NCBI GenBank assembly: GCA_905250885.1
Contig: CAJNOQ010001622.1
Coordinates: 1-29,860 of the forward strand
Origin: Didymodactylos carnosus
Taxonomy: Eukaryota > Rotifera > Eurotatoria > Philodinida > Philodinidae
Reading direction: 5' to 3'
Length of the DNA stretch: 29,860 bases
Positions 8,220 to 21,300 of this stretch are shown piece after piece. The notes beneath the pieces are model-generated. The model saw only the letters and a program-made list of their open reading frames with translations. It made no database searches and was not told the origin of the DNA. The number at the start of each line of letters is the position of its first letter. The stretch's first letter is position 1. Position numbers and translations under genes: made by a program.

Positions 8220-11200
8220 TTAAAGATGCATTTTGTTTCCTTCAATTGATAATTTAATCATTGGCAATGGTTTCGATGTTCGTTTTTTATCTTGTTGACG
8301 ACGTTTTATTTCATCTAACCGAGAGACTGTTTTCTTTTTATTATCATCCTAAACGAGAAAAAACGGTCATCTTCAATGTCAGGAAAACGTGGCAGATTCT
8401 ACTCTCTTCACACACAATGGTTTTTATTGCAAGATTTCTCTAAAAACTCTTATATAACGATTTAATCTTGATCAATCTTCTCCTTCAAAGGTTCAATCAA
8501 ACCTTATGAATACCTTTTTATCGGAATAATCAACAGTCGACGTTGGTCGAACAACGTAATCTTTTGTCGATGGTCGTGGCACACGAGCTCGTGGACAAGC
8601 AACATCATCAGCATCCGGCTCTTCATCTTGTAGTCTAAAATAGTCCTTTTATAGATAGATAATTATCTTATTCATTGTAGCTTACTGATCATTTGAAAAT
8701 GGTAAATCAACATCGGCATTTCTTGTTTTTGTTGTACGAGATGATGTCAAATTTTTCTTTAATTGTGATGCTTGATCACGTAGTTGACGTTCTTCTCGTG
8801 ACAATAGTTTATAATCTGTATCAAGATGAAATATTGGTCGAGCCCAATCATCTAAAAATAAATACATTCATATGACTAAAAGAGAAGAACAAATTGATGA
8901 TGTATACATACGTATAATTTTGATTAGTTTAATTTTATTTGTTTGAGTTTCGCGTGGATGTTTATACAAAAACATTAACGCTTTGCCAATGCCACTTTTA
9001 CGTAATAGATAAGCCGATATTGTTCCCATCTAATATAAAAAGTAAACAATTTTTGTATTTCATATCAATTAAATCGTAATTTCCTACTTGTTGTAATATT
9101 TTAATGAATGATTCACGAATTTTGATATTGGGTAAACTTTTATCAGGCAATGGACTAAGCCAGTCCTAAGTCAAACAATAAGATTCAACTGTATAAAACT
9201 TCAAGTGAATAATATTAATTATTTACTTTCATAACGTCCAACAAACCACTTTCAAGAAATGTATCAGTTAAATCGGCTCTAAAAACGTGAATCAATGATA
9301 TAGGTGAGATATTTCAAATGATTAATTAACATAAAACTGTATCAATATTTCGTAAATAGAATATAACTTACAGAAGTAACACTCGCACTCTCTTGTAAAT
9401 AATTTAGTCAACTAGCTCAAACTAAATGTTTACCTGTACAATTGTTGCTCAACAACTGGCAATAATAACAGTTTCGCTGTTGCAGGTTGACGACTTTTAT
9501 TAAAAATACGATCTTCTTCGGTAGCTATTCTCATTTTGTCAATCAATTTCGCCACGAGTTGATCGTCATTATTATTACTTAAATCAACATCACCATTTTT
9601 ACGACGTTTTTTACCACGACGTTTTTCAGCTTTTCTCTCCAAAATAACATCAATATCAATATCATCAATATCACTAAACAGACGTATATGAGACAAATAG
9701 TAGTCAATATCTACATAAAAAGTATAAAATTTACTTTGGTTTAACAAACTCTTTCTTTCGTTCAAAGCCTTCGTCTTGTTCCTCATCATCTTCATTATCA
9801 TAAGTTCCTGCTTGTTGTTGATCAAGTTCATTTTCTTCTTCATCTTGTTTTTCCGTCGTCAAATCGGCTAAATCTGCTTCTAATTCTTCCTGCTCTTCTA
9901 CAAGAAAAAGAGTATAACATGAGAAAGTATAATGTTTTTTTATTTGTAATCGTATGAACTTTGGCATAAAGAATTAAAAGAAGCAAACTGATGCACAAGA
10001 AATATCAATCAATAAAACTCAAAGACAATACACTTCCAACTCTTCTATCATTAGTATAAAAAACTTTTATGTCTTACCATCTGATGCTTGTTCGACTTCT
10101 TCTTTTTCTTGATCCTACAGGTTAAAGTTTAGAAAAAATATTTACAGCTGACAAACTTAACAACTATTCTGAAGCTCACCTCGTCACCTGTTGCTTCTTT
10201 TCCAAATATATCTTCGACAACATCTTCTACATCCGATCTACAAATGAAACCTTAACTAAACTTCAATTCGTACTTTTCATGAAACATACTCTTTATCATT
10301 GTTTTGTATTTCTGATTCGTCTTCTTCTGGATGCTGTTCTTCTTCATCGGCATCACTCGAATGCCGAGGACGTTTATATTGGTGTTTCCGTTTTCCATCG
10401 ATCTCATCACTTCGCTGTTTTTTCCGTTTTTTTGATGCATCATTAACAGCTGGTGTCCTGATGAGGAAAAAAAATGAAATTGATAAAGAGTTGATCTTTT
10501 GTTAATCACATTTGCAAACACTTACGTAAACTGTTTAAGAAAATTTTGTTTTTTATCTTTTTGTACTGATGTTTCTTCTTCTTTATTTGCTTCATCATCT
10601 TCTGCGTCCGAATCATCCATTATTTGAACACGTCGACGTTGTTGTTGTTGTTGTTGTTGAGTACGCGAAACTATTTCTTGCTCCTCATCTGGTTCTGCTT
10701 GTTCCACATCGGGTTCTGCTTGTTCTTCATCTAGTTCTGCTTGCTCCTCATCTAGTTCTGCTTGCTCCTCATCTGGTTCTGCTTGCTCCTCATCTGGCTC
10801 TGCTTGTTCCCCATCTGGTTCTGCTTGTTCCTCTTCTTCTTCAATTTCGTTATCACTCGGAATGTGATCATATACTTGACTTTGTTGTTCAATGTCATAT
10901 TCAACACGATCATCTTGTGTTTCTACGACTGCTGGTGATAACAATTGTTCAGATTCAGAAATAGCAGGTGAAGCAGGACCTTCATCAATTTCCACACCAT
11001 CATTCGATCCTTCGTGTGTTCCACTTTTTTCCGGATCATTTGGTGATAACGGGGGTGAACTTAGACTATCACCATTTTCATTCATCTAATACATGAAAAA
11101 CACAAAAAAAACATCCATAAAAACAATCAAAAAATCATTTTTTCTAACCTCTTCTTGGTCTTCATCTGGTACTTGACTCAAATAACCCTGTGACTGCTGT

Positions 11201-11238
11201 TGAGTAAATGGATTAAACGATTGAGTAGCTGGATCCAT
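8220..11238 (-). CDS. IWS1: Transcription elongation factor IWS1 (Spn1)
   Basis: Thirteen exons (11149-11238, 10526-11085, 10290-10457, 10180-10237, 10078-10114, 9735-9897, 9434-9673, 9227-9278, 9088-9165, 8912-9029, 8686-8851, 8514-8634, 8220-8348) join in frame to 659 aa. IWS1 travels with RNA polymerase II, binds SPT6, and couples elongation to mRNA export and histone marks. Residues 1-360 are acidic and disordered, with tandem repeats, a Q7 run and a short VEDIFG segment resembling TND-binding motifs. The conserved core (about 360-580, the TFIIS N-terminal-like fold) shows ATEEDR..N..RQPAT.KL, WLSPLPD.SLPN.KIRES, SGIGKA.MFLYKHPRET and WARPIF, then SREER. The C-terminus has RARVP.PS.KDYVVRP and the family's closing KLSIEGNKM. 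Exon 7 begins at 9673; an acceptor at 9711 would create a stop. Confidence 0.95.
10681..10827 (-). repeat. 21-bp minisatellite coding acidic heptads in IWS1
   Basis: Seven head-to-tail 21-bp units encode a heptapeptide close to EEQAEPD, with Leu for Pro in two units and Gly or Val changes in others. They lie in the disordered N-terminal arm of IWS1. Synonymous and third-position differences between units show that the array is not freshly expanded. Confidence 0.95.
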
Positions 11239-11251
11239 GATGGTATGTTAT

Positions 11252-11253
11252 CT
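11252..11253 (-). promoter_or_regulatory. Candidate leader splice acceptor, IWS1
   Basis: A strong acceptor-like AAAAATTTTTCAG ends 13 nt upstream of the IWS1 ATG. It could serve a 5'-UTR intron or a trans-spliced leader. Confidence 0.4.
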
Positions 11254-11416
11254 GAAAAATTTTTAATAAAACATAGAAACACAGCTTAAGATGAGTGATT
11301 CTTATAATCGATATATCTAAGTAAAAACTTCGTATCCAAGAACCGTATAGAAATGCATTGTTAATAGTATAGATTCAGTAGAAGTAGATAATACATAAAA
11401 CTTTGGGGTCTGTTAT

Positions 11417-11572
11417 ATGACTCGTTTAAATGTTATCACTTCAAATTATTTAAAACGACTTCTTCCACGTAATAATGAAAGTTTGGCCAGAAGAAAGACA
11501 CATCAGAATAAAGGATCCGTAAACGAATTATTAAGAGGCAGAAAGAGATTTACAATTGAGCAACTTAAATAA
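11417..11572 (+). CDS. Doubtful small basic ORF (51 aa)
   Basis: An ATG-started frame encodes 51 aa rich in Arg, Lys and Asn (starting MTRLNVITSNYLKRLL and ending RKRFTIEQLK). It is divergent from IWS1, 178 bp from the IWS1 start. There is no signal peptide, no known domain and no clear upstream exon. An AATAAA overlaps the stop. It may be a real small gene, a terminal exon or chance. Confidence 0.2.
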   Translation: MTRLNVITSNYLKRLLPRNNESLARRKTHQNKGSVNELLRGRKRFTIEQLK

Positions 11573-11916
11573 AAATAGAATCTAAAGTGACTTCTTCTGC
11601 AGCTAAACGATCCTATCGTGAAACGATTTTTCAATCTTGCTTCGTCATTTTGACTAAATAACTGGTGACAAAAGACCCCAATATGTTTGTTTAAACGTTA
11701 AAACATAAAATTGTATTCGCTGTAAAGTATTCAAAAAAAAATGATATATTTTTGTAATATAATAATAATAATCGTAAAAGATGAAAGAATGGCGACAACA
11801 AAAAAATCTCACTGAAAAAAAAAGAAACATCTCTTCTCTTACAACTACAACAGAAACAAAACGTATCAAATATACATTTAAATATATATAGAAGAAAGAG
11901 AGATGTACGTAAATAA

Positions 11917-11930
11917 ACACACACACACAC
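11917..11930. repeat. (AC)n microsatellite
   Basis: Seven AC units lie downstream of TRIP12. Confidence 0.85.
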
Positions 11931-12291
11931 ATACATAAAGGAAGACGAGCGAGAAACGATACTGTGTGTTGTTTATGTATCTTCGTTTTTAGTTTTCACA
12001 AAAAAGAGCAACTTTAGCTAATAGTAGATGATTCCATAGTTATTCTTTTTCTGACTGTTTAGGAGTTGTCCGATTTGATCGATATTTCTTATAAAGAGCT
12101 GACATATTGAATCTTAATTAAAAAATTCTTTTTTTTAAAATATATATTCTGGAGTTTGACTTTTTAAATATTTCTTGAAAGCGCAACAACAATATAAAAA
12201 CAAGACGACAACAACAAGCATAAAACAAGGAGTAAAGAAAAAGAAAAATACATGTTTTATATACAAAGAAGAAAAAACTCATGAATATACG

Positions 12292-12328
12292 CACACATAC
12301 ACACACACTCTCTCTCCCTGTCTCTCAC
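12292..12328. repeat. CA/CT-rich simple repeat
   Basis: Degenerate CA and CT dinucleotides lie just past the TRIP12 stop, probably in its 3' UTR. Confidence 0.7.
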
Positions 12329-12393
12329 ACAGATAGGCGAAAACTCGTTTTAGATTTTTGCAAATGTTTATATCACTTTCGTGTCATATATAT

Positions 12394-15300
12394 TTATGAC
12401 AATAAAAATGCAAATTGTCCATCATGTATGGCCGTTGATAATTTTGTTTTCATAATATCTTTTGATGTATAATCGGGTAATTTTAGATAATTGACACACG
12501 TCATAACACTAGGTAGAAAATTATCAGGATTTTCATTTTCAACTGTTTTACGGACAACAGTTAACGGTGGATGTAGTGTACGAAAACCACCGACAGGTAA
12601 ACGTGGACTACCAGTAACAAATTGTAAAAATGCTCGACGTTCGTCAATGTCAAAATCAATCATAATTTCAAATAACCATTTGACAGCACGACTATTTAAA
12701 TTATAACCATGATCACAACGTGTCGATTCCAATAGTACTTTGAGATCCCATAAATCAGTAGCACCACTACCACAAAATACTTGATGAAGCTAAAAAGCAA
12801 AAAATATATAAATAGATTAATAGATTAATACAAACAATTGTGAATAAATTTCACTTACTTCATCCGGATAAAAACATTTCAAATGATGAATCGGAAATAT
12901 GGAATTAAAACCATCACGAAACGATTCAAACTGTCGACGAACACCTTCCACTAATGTCCAATAGACAACAAGCTGTAAGAAGAAAAACTTTGGCTATTAA
13001 TTTAACAAAATATTTTAAGATACTAGAATACTTACATTAATGTACTGATCTAAATTACTTAGATTTACAGAACAATCTCTACCACCTTTTTTCAATTCAA
13101 TATGGTTAAATCCGGGTAATGTGAAACATAAACCTAAATCGTCGATTGAACAACCATCCAATTTTAAACTATCATCGTTATCGTTAACAACGGTATCGAT
13201 AAAATTAGATGATGTATTGTTGTTATTATGTATGGGATCATCTTTGGATTTCAGTCGTTTTTTTCCTTTTGACATTTGTTGTAGTTTATCACGCTGATGA
13301 ACAATATTTTCTAATTTTTTAAATTGTTGATATAAATTAGTGTCAACGTGAATCAAATCTTCAATATTTAAACTATCTTCTTGAGCCAACATCCATTTAT
13401 AAAATACAATACTGAATGGCATATCGATCTAAACAAAATGGAATATAACAATAGTGATCATCCTTATCATATAATAAATACTATGCTTATCACTACTACT
13501 CAGTAATTATACATCTTTTAATGCGAAACATACTTCATCTTAGACCAATGATATAAAACTAAAGGGGTGCTTTACGGCAATAAAACCTCTGAAGTCAGTT
13601 CAAATTAGAACTATTTTGAATTTGATACATTTTTTAAATTTACTAAACTCTTACCATTCTTGAATCCATTAACGCTTTTGCCATAAATTTTCCCAAGAAT
13701 TTGAACTTTTGTCGAACTTTTGTTATAGAAGTCGATTTAGCATTTCTACCAAATGGTGCTGGATACAAACCATCGGTTGTATCGACGTAAGTCGATGACG
13801 ATGATGCATCTTGAATACAAAGCAAATAAGTTTGTATTAATGCAAACAAAAGTATAACTTACCATGTGATGATTCGAACATTTTATCTGAACGCCATAAT
13901 TCTAAATTATTTTTCTGTAATTCTTTTGAAACCATTGAATAACATTCTAATGTTGGACCAAGACCGAAACCAACCTACAGAAAGAAAAAACGGCATAACC
14001 ATGATAGAAAATAATCAAAATGATTCTAATTACCTCATCTTCGTATTGAACTTCAAGATAGGCTTTGTTATTCCAGCTTGCAAAAATTTTTTCTGTTTCA
14101 GCAAGGATATTTGCTCTTGATAATTGAACCTAGAAGCGTAGTAGTGAGTTAGACAATGATAAGACAATGACAAGTTAGACTAGATAACCACTTCGTACTT
14201 TTTTTCTTTCAATTCTTGGCGCCACGGAGGATCGCTCATTTTGATCATTATGTTGTTGATTCATCATATCAGAACTATCTAATAATCGTTGCATTGCTCG
14301 ATCTCGATCAAATGCTGTGACGTAAAATAACATTTGCCTTGTTTCAAATGGAAATAGAAAGGGACAAGTGTAACCAATTTCCGTCACCCACGCAGGTACA
14401 TTTCCAGTCATAATCACTAATGGATCTTGTAGTTGTCTGTTGACTTTTGATGATAATTTAATGGATAAAAATTCTGTTTTTGGAATAAGTGTCAAATAAG
14501 AGGAAGCATTTATATTGTTGTTATTGTTCATAATTACCATTGTGCTCGTATCATGATACAAGTCATACCAATATAAATTTAAACCGTTTAGAATACGTAG
14601 TAGAAATATGGCATTTAATGATGAATCATTTACTGTTAACGTGGTTGGCATTGACTCGTTTAAAGTTAAGGTTAACAATGATTTCGCCTTTGGGCATAGA
14701 CCATTTATCCACAATTCATCAACGGAACTACGTTTTGATAGGTTTTGTGCTCCACTTATCGCTGTTTTAGACGTTTTTTTGGAATTGGCTTTGGTTTGTC
14801 CACCAGATCTGGGTGAATATGTTGTTAAAGCGGTTATTGATGCAGCAGAACCAGTAGCATTGGATATCGCTGATGCTGGAGAGATCGAAGCAGCAACTGT
14901 TGTTGTTGCTGTCATTGATGTAGTCGTTGTTGAAAGGGGAGACGAAGACGCTTGACGATAAGAAATTGTGTGAACTTTTGACCAAATATTACTGGTTAAT
15001 ACAGATTCACTATCTGAAACAATAAAAAATTCAAAATAGCACAAAGACAGAAAATGAACCAATTACGACTTAGTCGCTTTGTCTCAGACTCAATTTTGAA
15101 CGTTCTACAAATCATTACCTGTTTCCGTTTCAGAATCTGGTGTCATACTGTATAATTTGATTGCTTGATAAATTGTCATGTTATGCGGTATTATGCGTTC
15201 ATTAATTAAAAATTCTAAACGCAATGTTGTCGAACGAGTTAACACATTGATGACATCTTCAGCATCAGATTCATTCGATACTTCACTTTCTTCATCATCC

Positions 15301-18300
15301 ATTGTTCCACCCGTATCATCCTACAAAAAAAGAACCACTCGTTTAGTTAAAAGAATTACCATTTTCTTCGATACACTTGAAAGTATTAAAGTTAAAACCG
15401 ATATAAGCGTTATTTTTTCGAGAATATGAATGAAAGTAAATTCATTATACTATTCTAAACCTTAAACTATAAAAAGGTCCTATAGACTCGAACCCATGTG
15501 TTATGCAATGCTTGAAGTTGTGCAATCGACTCAACGCTACCAAAATTCACCTTTCTGATTTTACTTTTTGTTTGTAAATTGGAGTTCAAACAACGATTTA
15601 TTTCTTTGAGCTTACAGAAGTACACGATCGAAATTCTTTGACTACTCATTTATTTCTTAGATGCTTCGAATATCTACACTAAAAGCTAATCGGTGTTAAC
15701 TATCTGTTGCAAAAGTCATTTTTCCCCTTTCTCAGCAAAAAAAGCCGTAAATGGTGATCGATGATGCTTTTAATATAGGAGAACATGTGATTTCAGTAAT
15801 GATATGAAAACAATACGGAAGTATGATATTCTCCGATCAAATTTTTAAAGTTTCATGTCGAGGCTAATTAAAGATCACTCTGACTCTACCAAACACTAAG
15901 AATGAATACTACACCGACTACTAACAAAATCTTCATAACTACCGCCTTGTATACCGCTTATATACTTGTTTTACTTACCGTATTTCCACTAGCAATTCCT
16001 CTTAGTAATAAATATCTTTCAATAGCTGATACTAGTGCTAAAGGATCGATTTTCACAGGTCCACTATTCCATTGTTTTAATGTTTTACAATCTTGATGTC
16101 GAACAAGATTACATTTTAATTGATGACTAGTTAAAAATTTCAATGCTGGATTTCGTATGGTACTTGTCCCCGGTATATCATGTACTCTAATTGGAAATTG
16201 TTCCAATTGATTAATACATCCGTGTAATTTATTAACTAAATGGTAAAAAATATTGTGTTCACCAGTATCATTTCGTTGCTCTCCTCTGATTGAATGTTTA
16301 CGTTGACTAGCAGTGACATTATTATTTGCACTAAATTGTGTATGATATAAATCGATGATGAATGTTTTTAAAAACGATTCAGAGCTGCTGATATCGCACG
16401 AGTTTTGTAATGGTAAATCAAAGAGAACATTTAAAAATTCTTTCAAACGTTGTTGACGTTCGTATGTTTGTGGCGTATTATCAAATAAAAATTGAAATAG
16501 TTTTATGATTAATCCACTATGAACCATTTCAAATGGAGACACATCACCATTGGCTATTATCGATGATATTTCTTTTAATGCCAACATATTTTCATCGTTT
16601 GTAGTTGTTGTTGCTGTGACACTTATTTGATCGACAGCTTTGCCTAAACGTGTAATTACAGTTAATGCTGAGTCGTTTGACTGATGAGAAGAAAAATAAG
16701 TTTGACGAAATGTTTTTGCTTGCTGTTGAATCCATTCTTTCCATTTCGCTTTTTCATTATTTGTCAAAACTGAACTTGGTTGAGGATGATGATAATTTGG
16801 ATGTTGATGAATGCCGGATAAAGGAATACCCGTTGCATAAGCAAACTGTTGCTGAAGATATTGAGATGATAATGTGGGAGGGACATACAAAGGACTACTC
16901 ATAGCTGGTGATTGAGACGACGTTGATGTGTGTAACGAGGTCTCTGTGGGAATAATTGGCCGCGCTGGTGGTAAATAATATGTAGGAGGAAAATGCTGAT
17001 CTACGATAGCTGATGTTCTTTGAATAACTGGGCGTATGGCATAATTGAAATTAGAAGTTGCTGACGTGCCAAATGATGGATTCGGTAGAACGGGTGTACG
17101 TAAACTTGGACGTGAATGACCTCGACCATAAGATCGGCTATTGCCTAAGTCTAGTGTACCCGTTGATGAAGAAGCAGTAGCATGACGTGAGGATGATGGC
17201 TTTTGAGTTCGAGTATCGACAGTAGTTACATCGTCAAACATCGAACGAGATGGTGTTTTATAATTCACTGCTCTACCGCTCACGCCATGTTGTGACGGTT
17301 GACCACGTCCACGATTGCGACTAAACGATAAAAAGGCAAAATGTTAAGGGAGTTATATGGAATAAAGATAATGAACAATTCAACTAAGTCTTGAATGAAA
17401 AGAAAAGGGGTTCGTTCTCTGTCTCCTTTCTCGAATACTATTTAACTAAACTAGCAGAATATGAATACCATACTTCTTGTTTATTAGCACGTTGTTTACT
17501 TGTTCTTTTGCATAAACGAAGCATATGAATTTACGTACGTATTTGGTCTATGAGATGTCGATGGTTGTGCTTCTAATACTGTTGTACTAGAGGAATTCAG
17601 TAATAAATCTGCTGCAACTTGTTGCTGTTGTTGATGATATGCGCGACGACCAAGACCACGATAAGAAGATGTTGAATATCGTCCCGATTGTGGTTGATTT
17701 GTTGATGTTATCGTCGTACGATTTTGTTGTTGAGCTTGAGCCGGCATTAATTGTAATTGTTCGTCTATATAAGACAAAGATATTGGTGGATGAAGATTAA
17801 AGACAAAAATACATAAAAGATCTAGTAAGGTATCTGGAATTCAATAAAAATCGGTAAAACACTGCGGTTTCTTTACTAAACTGAAAATTCATTTTAACTT
17901 TTGTTGTAATCAGAAAAAAGTGCGAACATATCTCATATCTATGATATCATTCTAATCTTTTAAAAGCTGTCAATGTTGCGTCAAGCTGAGAAAAAAGTAA
18001 TAATAAAAAAGGAATTGTGTATTAAAAGCACTAATTTAAGCATATTTTTATCAAAACAGCTTCTTAAAAAGACTAACCTAGAGGCATTTCGTTTATTGGT
18101 GTCACTACGCTAGTAGCCGCTATATTTGGGATTTGTAAAATCGTCGTTGGATTATTAAATGCTGATAAAAATGTTGGATCAATTTGTGGCAACGATGCTG
18201 CTGAATTTGTACTTTGTATTTGTACAATGTCATTGTTATTCACGGCCGTTGATGACGATTGATTCGATGATGTGGCAGCAACACCAAAATCAATTAAAAT

Positions 18301-21300
18301 TTCAATTTGGTGAACAACACCTTCACGATGAAAATAAATAGAAAATATATTCGGTAATTTTTTCATGAGAATTTCAGCCATTTGTAATGCATTAATAACA
18401 ATTTTCAAATCAGATGACGCTAGCATTGAAGCTATATGTGACGAAATAGACTGTTGTTTAAGTATAATTTCTAGAAGACTACTCGGTGAGAAATAAATCA
18501 TTCTTAATAATGCCTGTAAACAACGATGTTTAACTGCTGGACCAGCTGAAGAATTATAGACTTCATATAATATGGTAAATAGACACTGGATAAATTGACT
18601 ATACAAATCAATGTTGTCTTTCATCATTTCAGTTCGAGCATCCATTAACGACAAATCAACTGTTGTAGTAGTGGTCGTTGTTGTTACGGATCGATTCGTG
18701 GTTGGTGGTGTTTCATTTGACGATGGTGAATCTGGTTGTTGAGGTTGACTGAAATTAGAGAAACGCTTGAATTTATTACTTTTTCATAATTGAGAGTACA
18801 CCGTGAGAAGAGTAGAAGGACAAACTCATTTCGGAAAATCAACTCTCTCCTATTACAATAAACAGATAGTTCTATGGGTTAGAGAACTCGACTTACTCAG
18901 CAGTGTGTTGATCACCCTGTTGTGATGACTCCGCTGGTGTTGCAAGAGGATTCACTTTTCTCTGTATGAAACGTTGCGTTCCTGTTTCTTCGTTAATTTG
19001 TTGCATCACAGTGAAATCAATTGTATACGATCGACCCATTGTTGATAACGAAATTTCTTCTTCTTCTTGTTGCCATGCTTGTTCAATTATTCTTGAATCC
19101 TGTATTGAATACGGATGTAATTGACCTCGATCATCTTGCCATTGCCACAAAACATGATCATGTGCATTTAAAGTCGCCACTGGATCATTTCTTAACAGGC
19201 CACGTTTCAATAATTGATCGACTTGAAATAACGGTTCATCATCGGGTAATTTTGGCATCATTTCACCAATTAATGAGACAATTTCATATAATTCTTGTGG
19301 TGTACGAGAGATTAATTCAACGCCGACAGATTGGTGTAATGATGGCATGGCTGTTGATGGGGATGAAGGTGTTGTATCGGTTGGAGATGATGGTAACGAT
19401 GATTTATAAGTAAACGGTTTTTTCGGTGTTCCCGAATCAACTGTACCCGTTAATAAACATATTAACGTTTCAGCAATGTTCATTTTCAATAGAGTAACAG
19501 CCAATAGTGGACAAAATGCACAAAACAAATATAATGTATGTACAATACTGACAAATGTTGAACCGGTCAACACCGGTGGTTGTAAGACTAACATTGTTTG
19601 CATCATTTTCAACAATTGTGTTGATGCAATTTCACGTAATAATGCTTGATCTTTATGAAAATTTTCTACTAATCGGGAGAAAATATTACACACATGGTCG
19701 ATTGATTTTTTATCTTCACTACGTAAACGATTTGATAAATTTTCTAAATGTTCTTTGATATAATTAAAATCCTGACGGGTAATAATGTGATAACAGCAAT
19801 TAGCAACGATAGCTAATGCTTTATTTTGAGATGTCATTGAGAAAAATTCAATATGTTGTAAACAAGCACCGATACCATTCTAAAACGAAGAAATGTAATA
19901 ATAGCTGACTTTTTAGCCTTTAGATTACTTACATTGATCAGAATATGTTTTCCATTCCTTCTTGATATCATTTCTAATGCAATAAGACTTTGTTCAGCAA
20001 TATCTATACAACTAATACTTCTTATCTAAAACAATTAATTAATCGTAAAATATAAATTAACGTGATAATAAGAGAATTAAACTTACTTTATTTAAAAAAA
20101 CTGATGTTCCTTCGACGACGCATACTGTTGCTCTAGGTAATGCTTCCATTAAATAGCATAATGCTCGACAAGCATGATGAGCTATTTCCATATTCAATTC
20201 ATTTTCATCACTTAAACAATGTATAAGTAAGGGTACCAATTGTTTGTATGGAAACTGTGGTAATGTTTCTTCATTACTCATAACTAATAACTAAAAAATA
20301 GAAAAGCTAAGTTATTCATTTACAGTCAAAACTATAGTTAAAACTCGCGCACACCTGACATAAATCATTTAATGTCGCCAATTTTAAATCATTATCATTC
20401 GATTGCAAATGTTGAATATATTGTGGTAATCTACCCATCGATGAATTTCCATTAACTCTTGTTATCATCTGATTTAAACGTTGATTCAATGAACCGAGTA
20501 AATCAGCACCACGTGAACTACTGACAACACGCGCTAATGTTGGATCAATTGAATGTCGATCCATTAAATCACTTTCTCCTTCACTTTCAGACATATGCTG
20601 TTGTTGAAGTGTTGTTGATGCACCAGCTACGACAGATGATGCTGTATTAGGTACAACTACAATCGGTGTTCTTGTTGTACCACTACTGTATGTATAAATT
20701 GATGGAGATTGAGATGTTGATGAATTTGTTGTTGCTGTAGATGCGTATGGATAATAATATGGTGTAGTAGGATTAAATAAATAAAGTGTTGGAGATGTTG
20801 TAGAAGAGGATGGAGATGAAGAATGAATATGATTATTTGACGAGGCACACGCGGCAGAATAACCGGCGGCCGTCGTCCCTTGACCAGAATGTGGACCACC
20901 AGATGGAGACTGACTAAAATAGAATAGAGAAAATGTTACATATGTGATTTAAACCTAATTACATACTCAAACGTCCATTGACAATCAAAAATCAACACCT
21001 TTTCAATTATCTAGAAAGTCGTTTAAAAATTAGTCATATTATATCGTGTAAATATGTGGGTCTTTTTTATTGGAATTAATAATCTGAACTACAATATAAT
21101 TATGTTTCATTTGTTTTTTTTAATTATATAATGATCTTTTTCTTTCCCAGAAAGAAACAAAATTGTTTTTTTGTTATGGGAAAAAAGCCATGTACAAAAG
21201 CAGTATATGTGTAATTTAAAATAAAATAAAATAATACATTTCTTTGTCGTTGTCGTCTTACACAATAAAAAAATAATTATAGAAACTAACTGCTGACACA

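Larger units (their letters stand above)
11239..12393. other. Spacer between IWS1 and TRIP12
   Basis: This 1.15-kb stretch holds the IWS1 upstream region, the TRIP12 3' flank, two simple repeats and one doubtful small ORF. Long A/T-rich minus-strand frames at 11654-11936 and 12118-12306 are low-complexity and are not taken as genes. Confidence 0.5.

Noticed and set aside
9674..9710. Extension of IWS1 exon 7 to an acceptor at 9711
   Set aside because: Joined to exon 6 in the required phase it gives a stop at once; the acceptor at 9674 keeps the frame.
10569..10964. Plus-strand frame with a Leu/Val/His-rich repeat protein
   Set aside because: It is the antisense shadow of the IWS1 21-bp repeat and has no independent support.
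14540..14955. Plus-strand frames opposite TRIP12 exon 13
   Set aside because: They are shadows of the conserved TRIP12 coding strand.
20657..20899. Minus-strand frame starting [12 protein letters not shown]
   Set aside because: It is an out-of-frame reading of TRIP12 exon 5; the correct frame is open across the exon and joins both neighbours.
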